From Aquibacillus koreensis (lineage in GTDB: Bacteria > Bacillota > Bacilli > Bacillales > Amphibacillaceae), in assembly GCF_025154055.1 (NCBI RefSeq), contig NZ_JAOALK010000027.1:1-64000 (forward strand): a stretch of 64,000 nucleotides of DNA, in the 5' to 3' direction. The notes beneath the pieces were generated by a model. The model made no database searches and had not been told where the DNA came from. It saw nothing but the letters and a program-made list of their open reading frames with translations. The first letter of the stretch is position 1. Every line of letters begins with the position of its first letter. Shown here piece by piece: positions 35,218 through 43,270 of the stretch. The position numbers and the translations under genes are program-made.

Positions 35218-35257
35218 ATGTTGCATCCATGATATTTCCGTATCATGGATGCAACAT
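35218..35257 (-). terminator. Terminator of the isomerase gene
   Basis: The 17-bp perfect arms 35218-35234 and 35241-35257 flank TTTCCG. On the minus strand TTTT follows the stem. Confidence 0.85.
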
Positions 35258-35274
35258 TTTACTAAAAGGGCTAT

Positions 35275-36243
35275 TTAAGCCCACCACATTTCACCAACAG
35301 ACTCTTTAACCATTACCGGTTTTAAGTTTGCTACTGCCTTAGCAAAACCTTCATTAATCGACATAAGTCCATCCTCATGTTCAATGCTGACAACATAATC
35401 ATAGCCATACATACGTAAAGCGCTAATCATATCAGCCCAAACTTTCGTATCATGCCCAAACCCAACTGTGCGGAAATACCATGAACGATTTCGCATATCG
35501 GTGTAAGGTGTCATATCAGTCAGGCCATTTTTATTCATGTTTGGCTGGTCAATAATTGTGTCTTTTGCATGAAAATGGTGAATGGCATTCTCTCGTCCTA
35601 ATAGTTTAATAGATTCCACTGGGTCAATGCCTTGCCACCACATATGACTAGGATCTAAGTTTGCTCCAATTGCAGGCCCACATGCTTCTCTCAGACGAAG
35701 TAAATTTGCTGGAGTGTGAACAGAAAAACCTCCGTGTAATTCTAAGCCGATTTTCACATCATGTTCTTCAGCTAGAATAGCTTTCTTCTTCCAATAAGGA
35801 ATGATTTTCTCTTCCCATTGCCATTTTAAAATTTCTTGAAAATCATGTGGCCAAGGCGCTACAGGCCAGTTTGGATATTTTGCGTTCTCGTGGTCACCGG
35901 GACATCCAGAGAAGGTGTTCACGATAGGAATGCCAAGTTTACCTGCTAATCTAACGGTTTTGTCGAATAAGATGTCTGCTTCTTCCGCAATTTGTTTTTG
36001 TGGGTGAAGTGGGTTCGCATGACAGCTCAATGCACTAACCATTAATCCTCGTTGTTTAATTTTTTTCATAAATTCTTTTTGTTTATTCTCACTATCTAGT
36101 AACTCATCAACCTTACAATGCGCATCTCCAGGATATCCACCTGTTCCTAATTCTACAGCTTCGATACCCTGTGCAGCGACATGATCTAACATATCATCAA
36201 CATTTTTATCTGAAAATAACACGGTAAATACACCTAATTTCAT
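35275..36243 (-). CDS. Sugar phosphate isomerase/epimerase (xylose isomerase-like TIM barrel)
   Basis: The 322-residue protein belongs to the AP-endonuclease-2/IolE-type TIM-barrel family. Metal-binding segments are LELHGG (Glu), NLDPSHMWW (Asp, His), HFHAKD (His) and SIEHEDGL (Glu). Such enzymes isomerise or epimerise sugars, keto-inositols or their phosphates. It is divergent from a LacI regulator and an RbsBAC-like importer with an Idh/MocA-type dehydrogenase, which suggests a shared oxidation-plus-isomerisation route. The substrate is unknown. Confidence 0.85.
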   Translation of the reverse strand: MKLGVFTVLFSDKNVDDMLDHVAAQGIEAVELGTGGYPGDAHCKVDELLDSENKQKEFMKKIKQRGLMVSALSCHANPLHPQKQIAEEADILFDKTVRLAGKLGIPIVNTFSGCPGDHENAKYPNWPVAPWPHDFQEILKWQWEEKIIPYWKKKAILAEEHDVKIGLELHGGFSVHTPANLLRLREACGPAIGANLDPSHMWWQGIDPVESIKLLGRENAIHHFHAKDTIIDQPNMNKNGLTDMTPYTDMRNRSWYFRTVGFGHDTKVWADMISALRMYGYDYVVSIEHEDGLMSINEGFAKAVANLKPVMVKESVGEMWWA

Positions 36244-36262
36244 CGAAAATCCCCCTTATCAT

Positions 36263-36288
36263 GAAAACGCTTAATGTAATCCATTACA
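36263..36288. promoter_or_regulatory. LacI-type operator (and weak cre) upstream of the isomerase gene
   Basis: TGTAATCCATTACA (36275-36288) has the same half-sites as the operator at 36402. Next to it TGAAAACGCTTAAT (36262-36275) partly resembles a cre. Confidence 0.6.
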
Positions 36289-36367
36289 TAATATCACAAC
36301 AATTAAAGTATGTAAAACAATCATAAATACGAATAATATAAAGGATTTTGTCATACAAAATTTACTG

Positions 36368-36417
36368 TTGACAAATATAAACAGTGTATTTACAATTAAA
36401 TTTGTAATCGATTACAA
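36368..36417 (+). promoter_or_regulatory. SigA promoter and LacI-type operator of the regulator gene
   Basis: TTGACA (36368-36373), 17-base spacer and TACAAT (36391-36396) form a near-consensus promoter. The perfect 16-base palindrome TTGTAATCGATTACAA (36402-36417) covers the expected start of transcription, predicting autoregulation. Confidence 0.8.
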
Positions 36418-36458
36418 GTTATGATAATCAAATTTTAATATTGAGAGAAGGTTACATC

Positions 36459-37448
36459 GTGGCAAATATTCAACAAGTTGCTCAGAAAGCAGGTGTTTCC
36501 GTTGCGACTGTATCTAGAGTAATGAACAATAGTTCTTCTGTTACAGCAAGTACTAGACAAAAAGTTGAAAACGCTATAAAAGAATTAAACTATGAACCTA
36601 GTGTATTAGGGAGGAATCTTAGAACCTCTGAAAGTCGATTAATCCTTGTATTAATTCCAAGTATTTCAAATCCTTTTTATACTGAAATCATAAATGGGAT
36701 CGAGGATACATCGATCAAGAATGGTTACAATATTCTTCTTTGTGAAACAGATTCGAGTGTAGAAAGGGAAAATATCTACCTAAACATGATTAAAAATAAG
36801 TTAGTGGATGGTGCAATTTCGATGGATCCAGCAGTTAATATGGAAAAGCTCAATCAACTTGCTTTAGACTATCCTATTATTCAATGTAGTGAGTATGAAG
36901 AAGGTGGAATTATTCCCTATGTAACAATTAATAATGAGTTGGCTGCTTATCAAGCGGTAAAACATCTTATCAAGTTAGGTCACGAAAGAATAGCGCTAGT
37001 AAATTCAGATGAAAAATTCCTGTATGCTCGGCAGCGGAGACAAGGTTATGATCGAGCGTTAAAAGAGTATCACCTTCCTATCCGTGAAGAATTAATCTAC
37101 CATACGGATTACCTAGAGTTTGATTACGGCATTCAAGCCATGCGAAAGTTGTTGGAAGTGCAGGAGAAACCTACTGCTGTATTCGCAGTTTCAGATACAT
37201 TGGCTATTGGTGCACTGAAAGAAATCAATCAATCTGGTTTGCAAGTACCTAATGATATTGCAGTTGTTGGTTTTGACAAAATCAGTTTTTCAAACATGAC
37301 GAACCCATCACTTACTACAATTTCGCAACCCATGTATAAAATGGGATGTACAGCTGCAACGATGTTGATTAATAGTGTCGTTGGCAAGAAAGTTGAAAAT
37401 ATTGTGCTTGACCATGAGTTAGTGATTCGTGATTCAACCATGGGATAA
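36459..37448 (+). CDS. LacI-family transcriptional regulator
   Basis: The 329-residue repressor has an N-terminal HTH (ANIQQVAQKAGVSVATVSRV) with hinge (NYEPSVLGRNLR), and a periplasmic-binding-like effector domain ending ELVIRDST. I use GTG 36459, which has GAGAGAAGG upstream; the open frame from 36441 starts at TTG inside that site. It probably binds the two TGTAATCSATTACA palindromes and controls the divergent isomerase gene and the importer operon. Confidence 0.92.
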   Translation: MANIQQVAQKAGVSVATVSRVMNNSSSVTASTRQKVENAIKELNYEPSVLGRNLRTSESRLILVLIPSISNPFYTEIINGIEDTSIKNGYNILLCETDSSVERENIYLNMIKNKLVDGAISMDPAVNMEKLNQLALDYPIIQCSEYEEGGIIPYVTINNELAAYQAVKHLIKLGHERIALVNSDEKFLYARQRRQGYDRALKEYHLPIREELIYHTDYLEFDYGIQAMRKLLEVQEKPTAVFAVSDTLAIGALKEINQSGLQVPNDIAVVGFDKISFSNMTNPSLTTISQPMYKMGCTAATMLINSVVGKKVENIVLDHELVIRDSTMG

Positions 37449-37513
37449 CCTTTTAATTGAGACTAACAACCCGGCATTAAACTCCGAATTAGTGTCGGTC
37501 AGTTAGCCTCAAA

Positions 37514-37527
37514 TGTAAACGGTTTCT
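37514..37527 (+). promoter_or_regulatory. cre site upstream of the sugar importer
   Basis: TGTAAACGGTTTCT fits the CcpA site with one mismatch, 48 bases before the binding-protein gene. Confidence 0.6.
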
Positions 37528-37574
37528 TATGGGGAGGTTACCAAATTTCAGTAAAAACAAGGGGGAAAAGAAGA

Positions 37575-38525
37575 ATGAAGCGTATCTTATCTTTAGTGTT
37601 CGTGTTAGTTGTAGCAATTGGAATGGCAGGTTGTGCTAGTAGTAGCTCAGGTGATGATGAGGTTGTTTTAGGTTTAGCTTTACCTTCTGCAACACATGGT
37701 TGGATGGGTGCCCTAATTCAAAATGCAGAGGATCAAGCGAAAGCACTTGTCGAGGATGGTACGATTGATGACTACGAATTTACAACAGCAGATAATCCAG
37801 CAGATCAAACAAGTAATGTGGAAGATTTAATAGCTCAAGGGGTAGATGCTATTGTCATGCTTCCAATTGAATCTGAGGCATTGTCTCCAGTGGGGGCAAA
37901 AGTAAAAGAGGAAGGCATTCCACTTATCATTGTTGACCGTGAACTAACGAATGATGCGGCAACAGTTGTTGTGAAAGGCGATAATACTGGAATTGGAATT
38001 AATGCAGGTGAATACATCGTTGAACAATTAGGTGGCAGTGGTAAAGTAGTTGAAATCGCTGGTCCTTCTAGCTCTGTAACGAATCAACGTAGTGACGGAT
38101 TCCGTGAGTCTATTGAGGGTACTGATATTGAGATCATTGCTTCTCAAAACGGTGAATTTTCAACAGAAACATCTTTACAGGTAATGGAAAACATCTTAAC
38201 AGCACAAGCTGAAATCGATGCTGTTTATACGCAAGATGACGGGATGGCATTAGGTGTTATCCAAGCGATTAAAGAAGCGAACCGTACTGACATTCAGTTT
38301 GTTACAGGTGCTGGTGGAGCGAAGGAAGTATATGAAATCATCCAAGAGGACGGTTTAGTTAAAGCAACTTTCTTATACTCTCCACTAATGGTTATCGATG
38401 CAGTAGATATTGGAGCCGATCTTGCGAATGGTGATGAAGCGGAAAGTGCGGAGGTAGTTATTCCAGCTACACCAATAACACAAGAAAATGTTGATGAACA
38501 TTACGATGCAGACGCAGCATTCTAA
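37575..38525 (+). CDS. RbsB-like sugar-binding lipoprotein
   Basis: The 316-residue lipoprotein has a signal peptide with lipobox MAGC (C20). A periplasmic-binding fold of the Peripla_BP_4 type follows, starting VVLGLALPSATHGW and including AIVMLPIESEALSP and TQDDGMALGVIQAI. It supplies substrate to the CUT2-type transporter encoded downstream. The sugar is unknown (ribose, xylose, inositol and others are all possible). A hairpin separates it from the ATPase gene. Confidence 0.9.
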   Translation: MKRILSLVFVLVVAIGMAGCASSSSGDDEVVLGLALPSATHGWMGALIQNAEDQAKALVEDGTIDDYEFTTADNPADQTSNVEDLIAQGVDAIVMLPIESEALSPVGAKVKEEGIPLIIVDRELTNDAATVVVKGDNTGIGINAGEYIVEQLGGSGKVVEIAGPSSSVTNQRSDGFRESIEGTDIEIIASQNGEFSTETSLQVMENILTAQAEIDAVYTQDDGMALGVIQAIKEANRTDIQFVTGAGGAKEVYEIIQEDGLVKATFLYSPLMVIDAVDIGADLANGDEAESAEVVIPATPITQENVDEHYDADAAF

Positions 38526-38548
38526 AACGAACACCCTGTAATTACTTA

Positions 38549-38582
38549 CCATCAGTGGCAGGGCGTGCTCCGCCACTGATGG
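38549..38582 (+). terminator. Intercistronic hairpin between binding protein and ATPase genes
   Basis: CCATCAGTGGC and GCCACTGATGG are perfect 11-base arms, followed by AATTTTATTTT. It probably terminates part of the transcripts or protects the upstream mRNA, giving more binding protein than ATPase. Confidence 0.65.
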
Positions 38583-38660
38583 AATTTTATTTTAATAAGT
38601 TAAAAATTTTGACTAGATAGTCGTTGTATTTCCATTTTTCTGTTAAAGGGGGTAATTGAA

Positions 38661-40175
38661 ATGGAACATGAAACTATTTTGGAAATGATTGGTGTGAAAA
38701 AGTCTTTTCATAATAACGAGGTTTTGCATGGTGTCGATCTCGTGTTAAATAAAGGTGAAATCCATGCCTTACTAGGGGAAAATGGTGCAGGGAAATCAAC
38801 ATTAATGAACATTCTTGGAGGAGTTCATCAGCCTGACAACGGTCAGATTAAAATAACTGGGCAAACAGTTCTAATGGGCAACCCGCGAATTTCGCAAGCA
38901 CATGGTGTTAGTTTTATTCACCAAGAGTTAAATGTAGTTACTGATTTAACTGTCTATGAAAACATGTTTCTTGGTTCCGAACTAAGAACGAAAATAGGAT
39001 TTTTAGATGAAAAAGAAATGTGTAGGCAGACACGTGAAGTGTTGTCTAAGTTAGGTGTTCATATTGATCCAAAAACATATGTCAGAGATTTAGAGACTTC
39101 CTATAAGCAAATGATTGAAATTGCAAAAGCATTATTAAGTAATTCGAAAATTATTATTATGGATGAGCCAACGACATCATTAACGGATAATGAAGTAGAA
39201 CGATTGTTCACGATAATGCGCTCTTTAAAGCAATCTGGTGTTTCCATTATTTATATTTCACACAAACTAAAAGAGATTCAAGCCGTTTGTGATCGATATA
39301 CTGTTTTACGTGATGGTAACTTAGTGGGTACAGGTAATATGAAAGATACGGATTTAAGCGCCATTACACAATTAATGGTTGGGAAATCTGTTTCGACAGA
39401 TGCGTTTTATAATAAAGCAACTAAAGGAGAACCTGTATTAACTGTAAAAAACTTAACAAGCGAAGGATTATTTAAAGATGTAAATTTCTCTCTATCAAAA
39501 GGGGAAGTCCTTGGGTTCACAGGTTTAGCCGGTGATGGAAGAACAGAATTATTTGAGAGTATTTTTGGATTTAGAAAAAAATATGGTGGTGTCATTGAAG
39601 TGAGTGGCAAGCCAGTAAAAATAAATCATCCGAAGCAAGCACTCCGAGCAGGAATCGGACTTGTACCAAAAAACAGGAAAGAAAATGCAATTATTAAAGA
39701 TTTAAGTGTAATTGAAAACATGAGTTTAACGTCGATGGGACACTTTGAGAAAAACGGCTTCATTAGTTCGAAAACGGAACAGAAAAGATTTCAAGAATAT
39801 AAGGAACAATTAAATATCAAAGTGCATGATCCGAAAGTGACAATTGATTCCTTGAGTGGTGGTAATCAACAAAAAGTAGTTATAGCAAAATGGCTTGAAG
39901 TAAATGGTGACATTATCATCTTTGATAATCCGACCCAAGGGATCGATGTTGGAGCCAAAAATGAAATTTATCAACATATTATGCATCTAGCAGAAATGGG
40001 AAAAGCAATTATTATATTGTCTTCAGAGGCACCGGAAATATTAAGGGTATGTGATCGGGTTAACATTATGTTTCATGGTGAGATTACTGGAAAATTCACT
40101 CGAGATGAATTAACAGAAGAAAAAATCATGGAATATGCAACTGGTTCAAAAAGGGAGGCGAAGAACATTGGCTGA
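38661..40175 (+). CDS. RbsA/MglA-like sugar ABC transporter ATPase
   Basis: The 504-residue protein is a fused double ATPase of CUT2 importers. The first half has Walker A GENGAGKST and Walker B IIIMDEPT. The second half has the degenerate GLAGDGRTEL and a good signature LSGGNQQKV, the usual asymmetric pattern of the RbsA family. It lies 135 bases after the binding-protein gene. AAAGGGGG precedes the ATG. Confidence 0.93.
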   Translation: MEHETILEMIGVKKSFHNNEVLHGVDLVLNKGEIHALLGENGAGKSTLMNILGGVHQPDNGQIKITGQTVLMGNPRISQAHGVSFIHQELNVVTDLTVYENMFLGSELRTKIGFLDEKEMCRQTREVLSKLGVHIDPKTYVRDLETSYKQMIEIAKALLSNSKIIIMDEPTTSLTDNEVERLFTIMRSLKQSGVSIIYISHKLKEIQAVCDRYTVLRDGNLVGTGNMKDTDLSAITQLMVGKSVSTDAFYNKATKGEPVLTVKNLTSEGLFKDVNFSLSKGEVLGFTGLAGDGRTELFESIFGFRKKYGGVIEVSGKPVKINHPKQALRAGIGLVPKNRKENAIIKDLSVIENMSLTSMGHFEKNGFISSKTEQKRFQEYKEQLNIKVHDPKVTIDSLSGGNQQKVVIAKWLEVNGDIIIFDNPTQGIDVGAKNEIYQHIMHLAEMGKAIIILSSEAPEILRVCDRVNIMFHGEITGKFTRDELTEEKIMEYATGSKREAKNIG

Positions 40176-41142
40176 ATTAAAAGTGAATGAGAATAAATCT
40201 ATGAATAGAGGAAAGAAAAGTCTGCAGTGGCTTTGGAGTGAATACAGTGTTGTCATTGCCTTTGTCATAATTTTTATCGTTGCTGCATTAATGAATGACC
40301 GCTTTCTTTATATTCAGAACCAGATGAATATTTTGATGCAAGTATCGACGATTGGGATTATTGCACTAGGTATGACAGTAGTGATGCTATCTGGTGGGAT
40401 TGACTTATCTGTTGGGTCCGTGCTTGCGATGGTTGGTGTCTTTTCCGTTTTGGCACTCAATGCATCTGGAAGTATATTTATAGGGATTTTGACTGCTTTA
40501 GCCGTTGGGGCGATTACAGGAGTTTTGAATGGTTTACTTGTAGCAAAAGGGAAAATTGCTTCCTTTATTGCTACCCTTGGGATGATGGCGGGTGCGCGTT
40601 CCATTGCGCTATTCTATGCTGATGGTGGAAGTGTTTCAGGAGAAGTAGACGGGCTCACTGCCATTGCAAATACAGAACTTTTTGGAATAGTTGACTTACC
40701 GATCATTATCTTCCTTTTGCTGACCGTAGTTGTGTATTTACTCATGCAAAAAACACGTTTTGGTCGTTATGTTTATGCCTTAGGTAGTAATGAAAAAGCA
40801 GCACTTTTATCTGCTATTCGTGTGGACCGTATCAAAATTGGTGTGTACACACTTTGTAGTTTATTAGTAGGTGTTGCAGCCATCATTGAAACATCACGCT
40901 TAAACTCTATTTCCTCCTCAAGCTCTGGTAATCTATATGAGCTTGACGCAATCGCAGCAGTTATCATCGGTGGTACGAGAATGACTGGTGGTAAAGGTAG
41001 GGTTATTGGAACTTTTTTCGGGGTTCTCTTGTTGGGTGTTCTTAATAATATGATGAACTTAATGAATATTTCTCCTCATTTACAAGGTCTGGTAAAGGGG
41101 TTAATTATTATCGTTGCAGTATTTTTCCAAAAAAGAGATTAA
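40168..41142 (+). CDS. RbsC-like sugar ABC transporter permease
   Basis: I start at TTG 40168, which has GGGAGG (40153-40158) upstream and overlaps the ATPase stop by 8 bases. The 324-residue protein has eight to ten helices and RbsC signatures (GGIDLSVGSVLAM, GVLNGLLVAKGKIASFIATLGMM is split here as GVLNGLLV and FIATLGMM, AAVIIGGTRMTGGKG). It forms the channel of the CUT2 importer. Confidence 0.92.
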   Translation: MAELKVNENKSMNRGKKSLQWLWSEYSVVIAFVIIFIVAALMNDRFLYIQNQMNILMQVSTIGIIALGMTVVMLSGGIDLSVGSVLAMVGVFSVLALNASGSIFIGILTALAVGAITGVLNGLLVAKGKIASFIATLGMMAGARSIALFYADGGSVSGEVDGLTAIANTELFGIVDLPIIIFLLLTVVVYLLMQKTRFGRYVYALGSNEKAALLSAIRVDRIKIGVYTLCSLLVGVAAIIETSRLNSISSSSSGNLYELDAIAAVIIGGTRMTGGKGRVIGTFFGVLLLGVLNNMMNLMNISPHLQGLVKGLIIIVAVFFQKRD

Positions 41143-41154
41143 GGGGGACTTTTG

Positions 41155-42162
41155 ATGAAACAAATTAATGTCGGTATTATAGGCTGTGGCTCTATTACTA
41201 AATTTCGTCACGCACCAGAATATAAAGCGAATCCGCATGTGAATGAGATTGTCTTTTTTGATAGAAACATAGAAAGATCTAAGGCGCTTGCGAACGAATT
41301 TGGCGGACGTGTCGTAGAAACGTTAGAAGAGATGTTCGAAGATCGAACGATTGTAGCCATCAGTGATTGTTCATCGAATGAAACGCATCATATTCATTCT
41401 GCTAATGCGTTGTTAAAGGGAAAGCACGTATTATGTGAAAAACCGATCGCGATAACAGTCGAGCATGCGGAAGAAATTTTAGAAGCGCAACGCAAATCTG
41501 GAAAAAAACTAATGGTTGACCATAACCAACGATTTACAAGAGCACATCAAAAAGCAAAAGAAATAATTGAAAGTAAAGAACTTGGAGAAGTGTTAACATT
41601 CAAAACATCATTTGGGCACCAAGGGCCTGAAAGATGGGGAGTAAACAAATCAAATGCTACCTGGTTTTTTAAAAAAGAACGATCCCATTCTGGAGTTGCT
41701 GGCGATTTAGGTATCCATAAGATCGATCTCATTCATTATTTACTAGATGATGAAATTGTCGATGTTCATGCTTTTCATGGTGCGTTTGATAAAGTAAATG
41801 AGAATGGCGAGCCAATCGAGGTTTGTGACAATGTCGTTAGTGCATTGAGAACAAAAAAAGGCAGGCTTGGTACAGCTTCCTTTTCATGGACATATTACGG
41901 ATCTGAGGATAATTCAACAACAATTTACTGTCAGAAAGGCATTATCAAAATTTATCATGATCCAACGTATCAGCTAGTAGTAGAACATAAGAATGGTGAA
42001 GTGGTTAAATATGAACTAGAAGCAATCCAAACCAATGACAATCAAACAAATACTGGCGTGATTGATGCATTTGTGGAATCGATCATTCATGACAAAGAAC
42101 CAATTGTTACAGGTAAAGATGCTGTTACTGCGCTCAAGGTAATTGAAAAAATCATAGGTTAA
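41155..42162 (+). CDS. Gfo/Idh/MocA-family oxidoreductase
   Basis: The 335-residue NAD(P)-dependent dehydrogenase has a Rossmann domain with VGIIGCGSITKFRHAPEY, the EKP motif in LCEKPIAI, and a C-terminal GFO_IDH_MocA domain including GDLGIHKIDLIHYLL (Asp and His of the active site). It is the last gene of the importer operon. Together with the divergent TIM-barrel isomerase this suggests oxidation of the imported sugar or cyclitol and then isomerisation. ATG 41155 follows AAGGGGGA. Confidence 0.9.
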   Translation: MKQINVGIIGCGSITKFRHAPEYKANPHVNEIVFFDRNIERSKALANEFGGRVVETLEEMFEDRTIVAISDCSSNETHHIHSANALLKGKHVLCEKPIAITVEHAEEILEAQRKSGKKLMVDHNQRFTRAHQKAKEIIESKELGEVLTFKTSFGHQGPERWGVNKSNATWFFKKERSHSGVAGDLGIHKIDLIHYLLDDEIVDVHAFHGAFDKVNENGEPIEVCDNVVSALRTKKGRLGTASFSWTYYGSEDNSTTIYCQKGIIKIYHDPTYQLVVEHKNGEVVKYELEAIQTNDNQTNTGVIDAFVESIIHDKEPIVTGKDAVTALKVIEKIIG

Positions 42163-42174
42163 TGAGATAAACAC

Positions 42175-42217
42175 ACAGTTACCTGCTTTTAGTGAAGCGA
42201 GTAGCTGTTTCTTTTTT
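42175..42217 (+). terminator. Terminator of the sugar operon
   Basis: ACAGTTACCTGCTT and AAGCGAGTAGCTGT form an imperfect stem, followed by TTCTTTTTT. Confidence 0.55.
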
Positions 42218-42248
42218 CGTGAAATGTGGAACTGCAGCCCGGTGTGAA

Positions 42249-42279
42249 ACGTAAACGAAAGAACCGTCCCTGTGTTTCC
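42249..42279. repeat. Dispersed repeat, copy 15 (half unit)
   Basis: ACGTAAAC-GAAAGAACCGTCCC-TGTGTTTCC. The rest of the 372-base gap (42280-42534) holds no recognisable gene. Confidence 0.8.
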
Positions 42280-42534
42280 AAAAAGTTCGAGTGTCAAAGG
42301 AAGAAGCATTCTTAAAGTAAAGGAAAAGGCAGGTACGTGATCCGGCCTTTTGTTGTATGTTAGGAAAGTATAAATTTTTGCTAAAAAGTCTATCGGATAG
42401 AAACCGAGTGAATGCGCACTGTTAAAAAAACTTGATCATGACGTAGCGTTATCTTTTATAATGGTCGTATTGAATGTGGTGTTCCTACATAATTCAGTTC
42501 ACAGGTACGAGCATCATTTAAGGGGGAATAAGTA

Positions 42535-43131
42535 ATGGGGAAAAAAGCGACTCCAGAGATAACGATGAAAGATTTGATCATGTCGTTTTCTCTATTTGGT
42601 TTTGCTGCTCTTATTTGTATTTTTATATGGAAACGACAGCAAACAGTACCGTTTTTATCAGAAATATTCGATCTTTCGAATATCCTAATCAGTAGCTTAA
42701 TTGGGATTGGTTCCGGCATAGTTTTCGCGGTTTTAGTCGCCATATTGGCACGTGTAACGAAAACGAAAATGCCGGATAATGAAGGTGGTACGATGCTTCT
42801 AGAGTTGATGAAGAAGCCATACGGACCTGTATTAGTAGGCGTTTTACCGGGAGTCTTTGAAGAATTATTTTTCCGTGGATTTTTACTTGCATTACTATTA
42901 ACTTTCATGAATACGCCTCTGGCAATCTTATTGTCTACGCTTGTCTTTTGGCTATTGCATGTTCCGCAGTACAAAGGCAGTATCGTATTAAACGTGGTTG
43001 TGTTTGTTTTATCGATCGGACTAAGTATCTTATTTGTCGAACTAGGTACGCTATGGGCACCCATACTCGCCCACGGTATATACAATTATTTAGTAACCCT
43101 ATTCGTACAAAAAGGAATCATCGAGATATAG
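42535..43131 (+). CDS. CPBP-family intramembrane metalloprotease
   Basis: The 198-residue membrane protein has the CPBP (Abi) motifs: EELFFRG (EExxxR) near residue 111, FWLLHVPQYKG (FxxxH) and LWAPILAHGIYN. These proteases are related to Rce1 and in Bacillus/Lactobacillus often serve in bacteriocin immunity or envelope functions; no bacteriocin genes are near. ATG 42535 follows AAGGGGG. The stop TAG uses the first G of repeat copy 16. Confidence 0.88.
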   Translation: MGKKATPEITMKDLIMSFSLFGFAALICIFIWKRQQTVPFLSEIFDLSNILISSLIGIGSGIVFAVLVAILARVTKTKMPDNEGGTMLLELMKKPYGPVLVGVLPGVFEELFFRGFLLALLLTFMNTPLAILLSTLVFWLLHVPQYKGSIVLNVVVFVLSIGLSILFVELGTLWAPILAHGIYNYLVTLFVQKGIIEI

Positions 43132-43159
43132 GAAACAGGGGGACGGTTCTTGTGTTCAC
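43131..43159. repeat. Dispersed repeat, copy 16 (half unit)
   Basis: GGAAAC-AGGGGGACGGTTCTTGT-GTTCAC, immediately after the CPBP gene. Confidence 0.8.
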
Positions 43160-43202
43160 AAAATCGTGCGAGCCAGAGGAAAAGTCACTTGTTCCAAAAA
43201 GA

Positions 43203-43240
43203 GATAAAGGCCAGGTATGATCACATACCTGGCCTTTATC
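43203..43240. terminator. Bidirectional terminator (17-bp perfect stem)
   Basis: GATAAAGGCCAGGTATG, loop ATCA, CATACCTGGCCTTTATC, between convergent CPBP and BCCT genes. Confidence 0.8.
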
Positions 43241-43270
43241 TTCTGGTGAGCAAATCTAGCCCTGAGCCTA

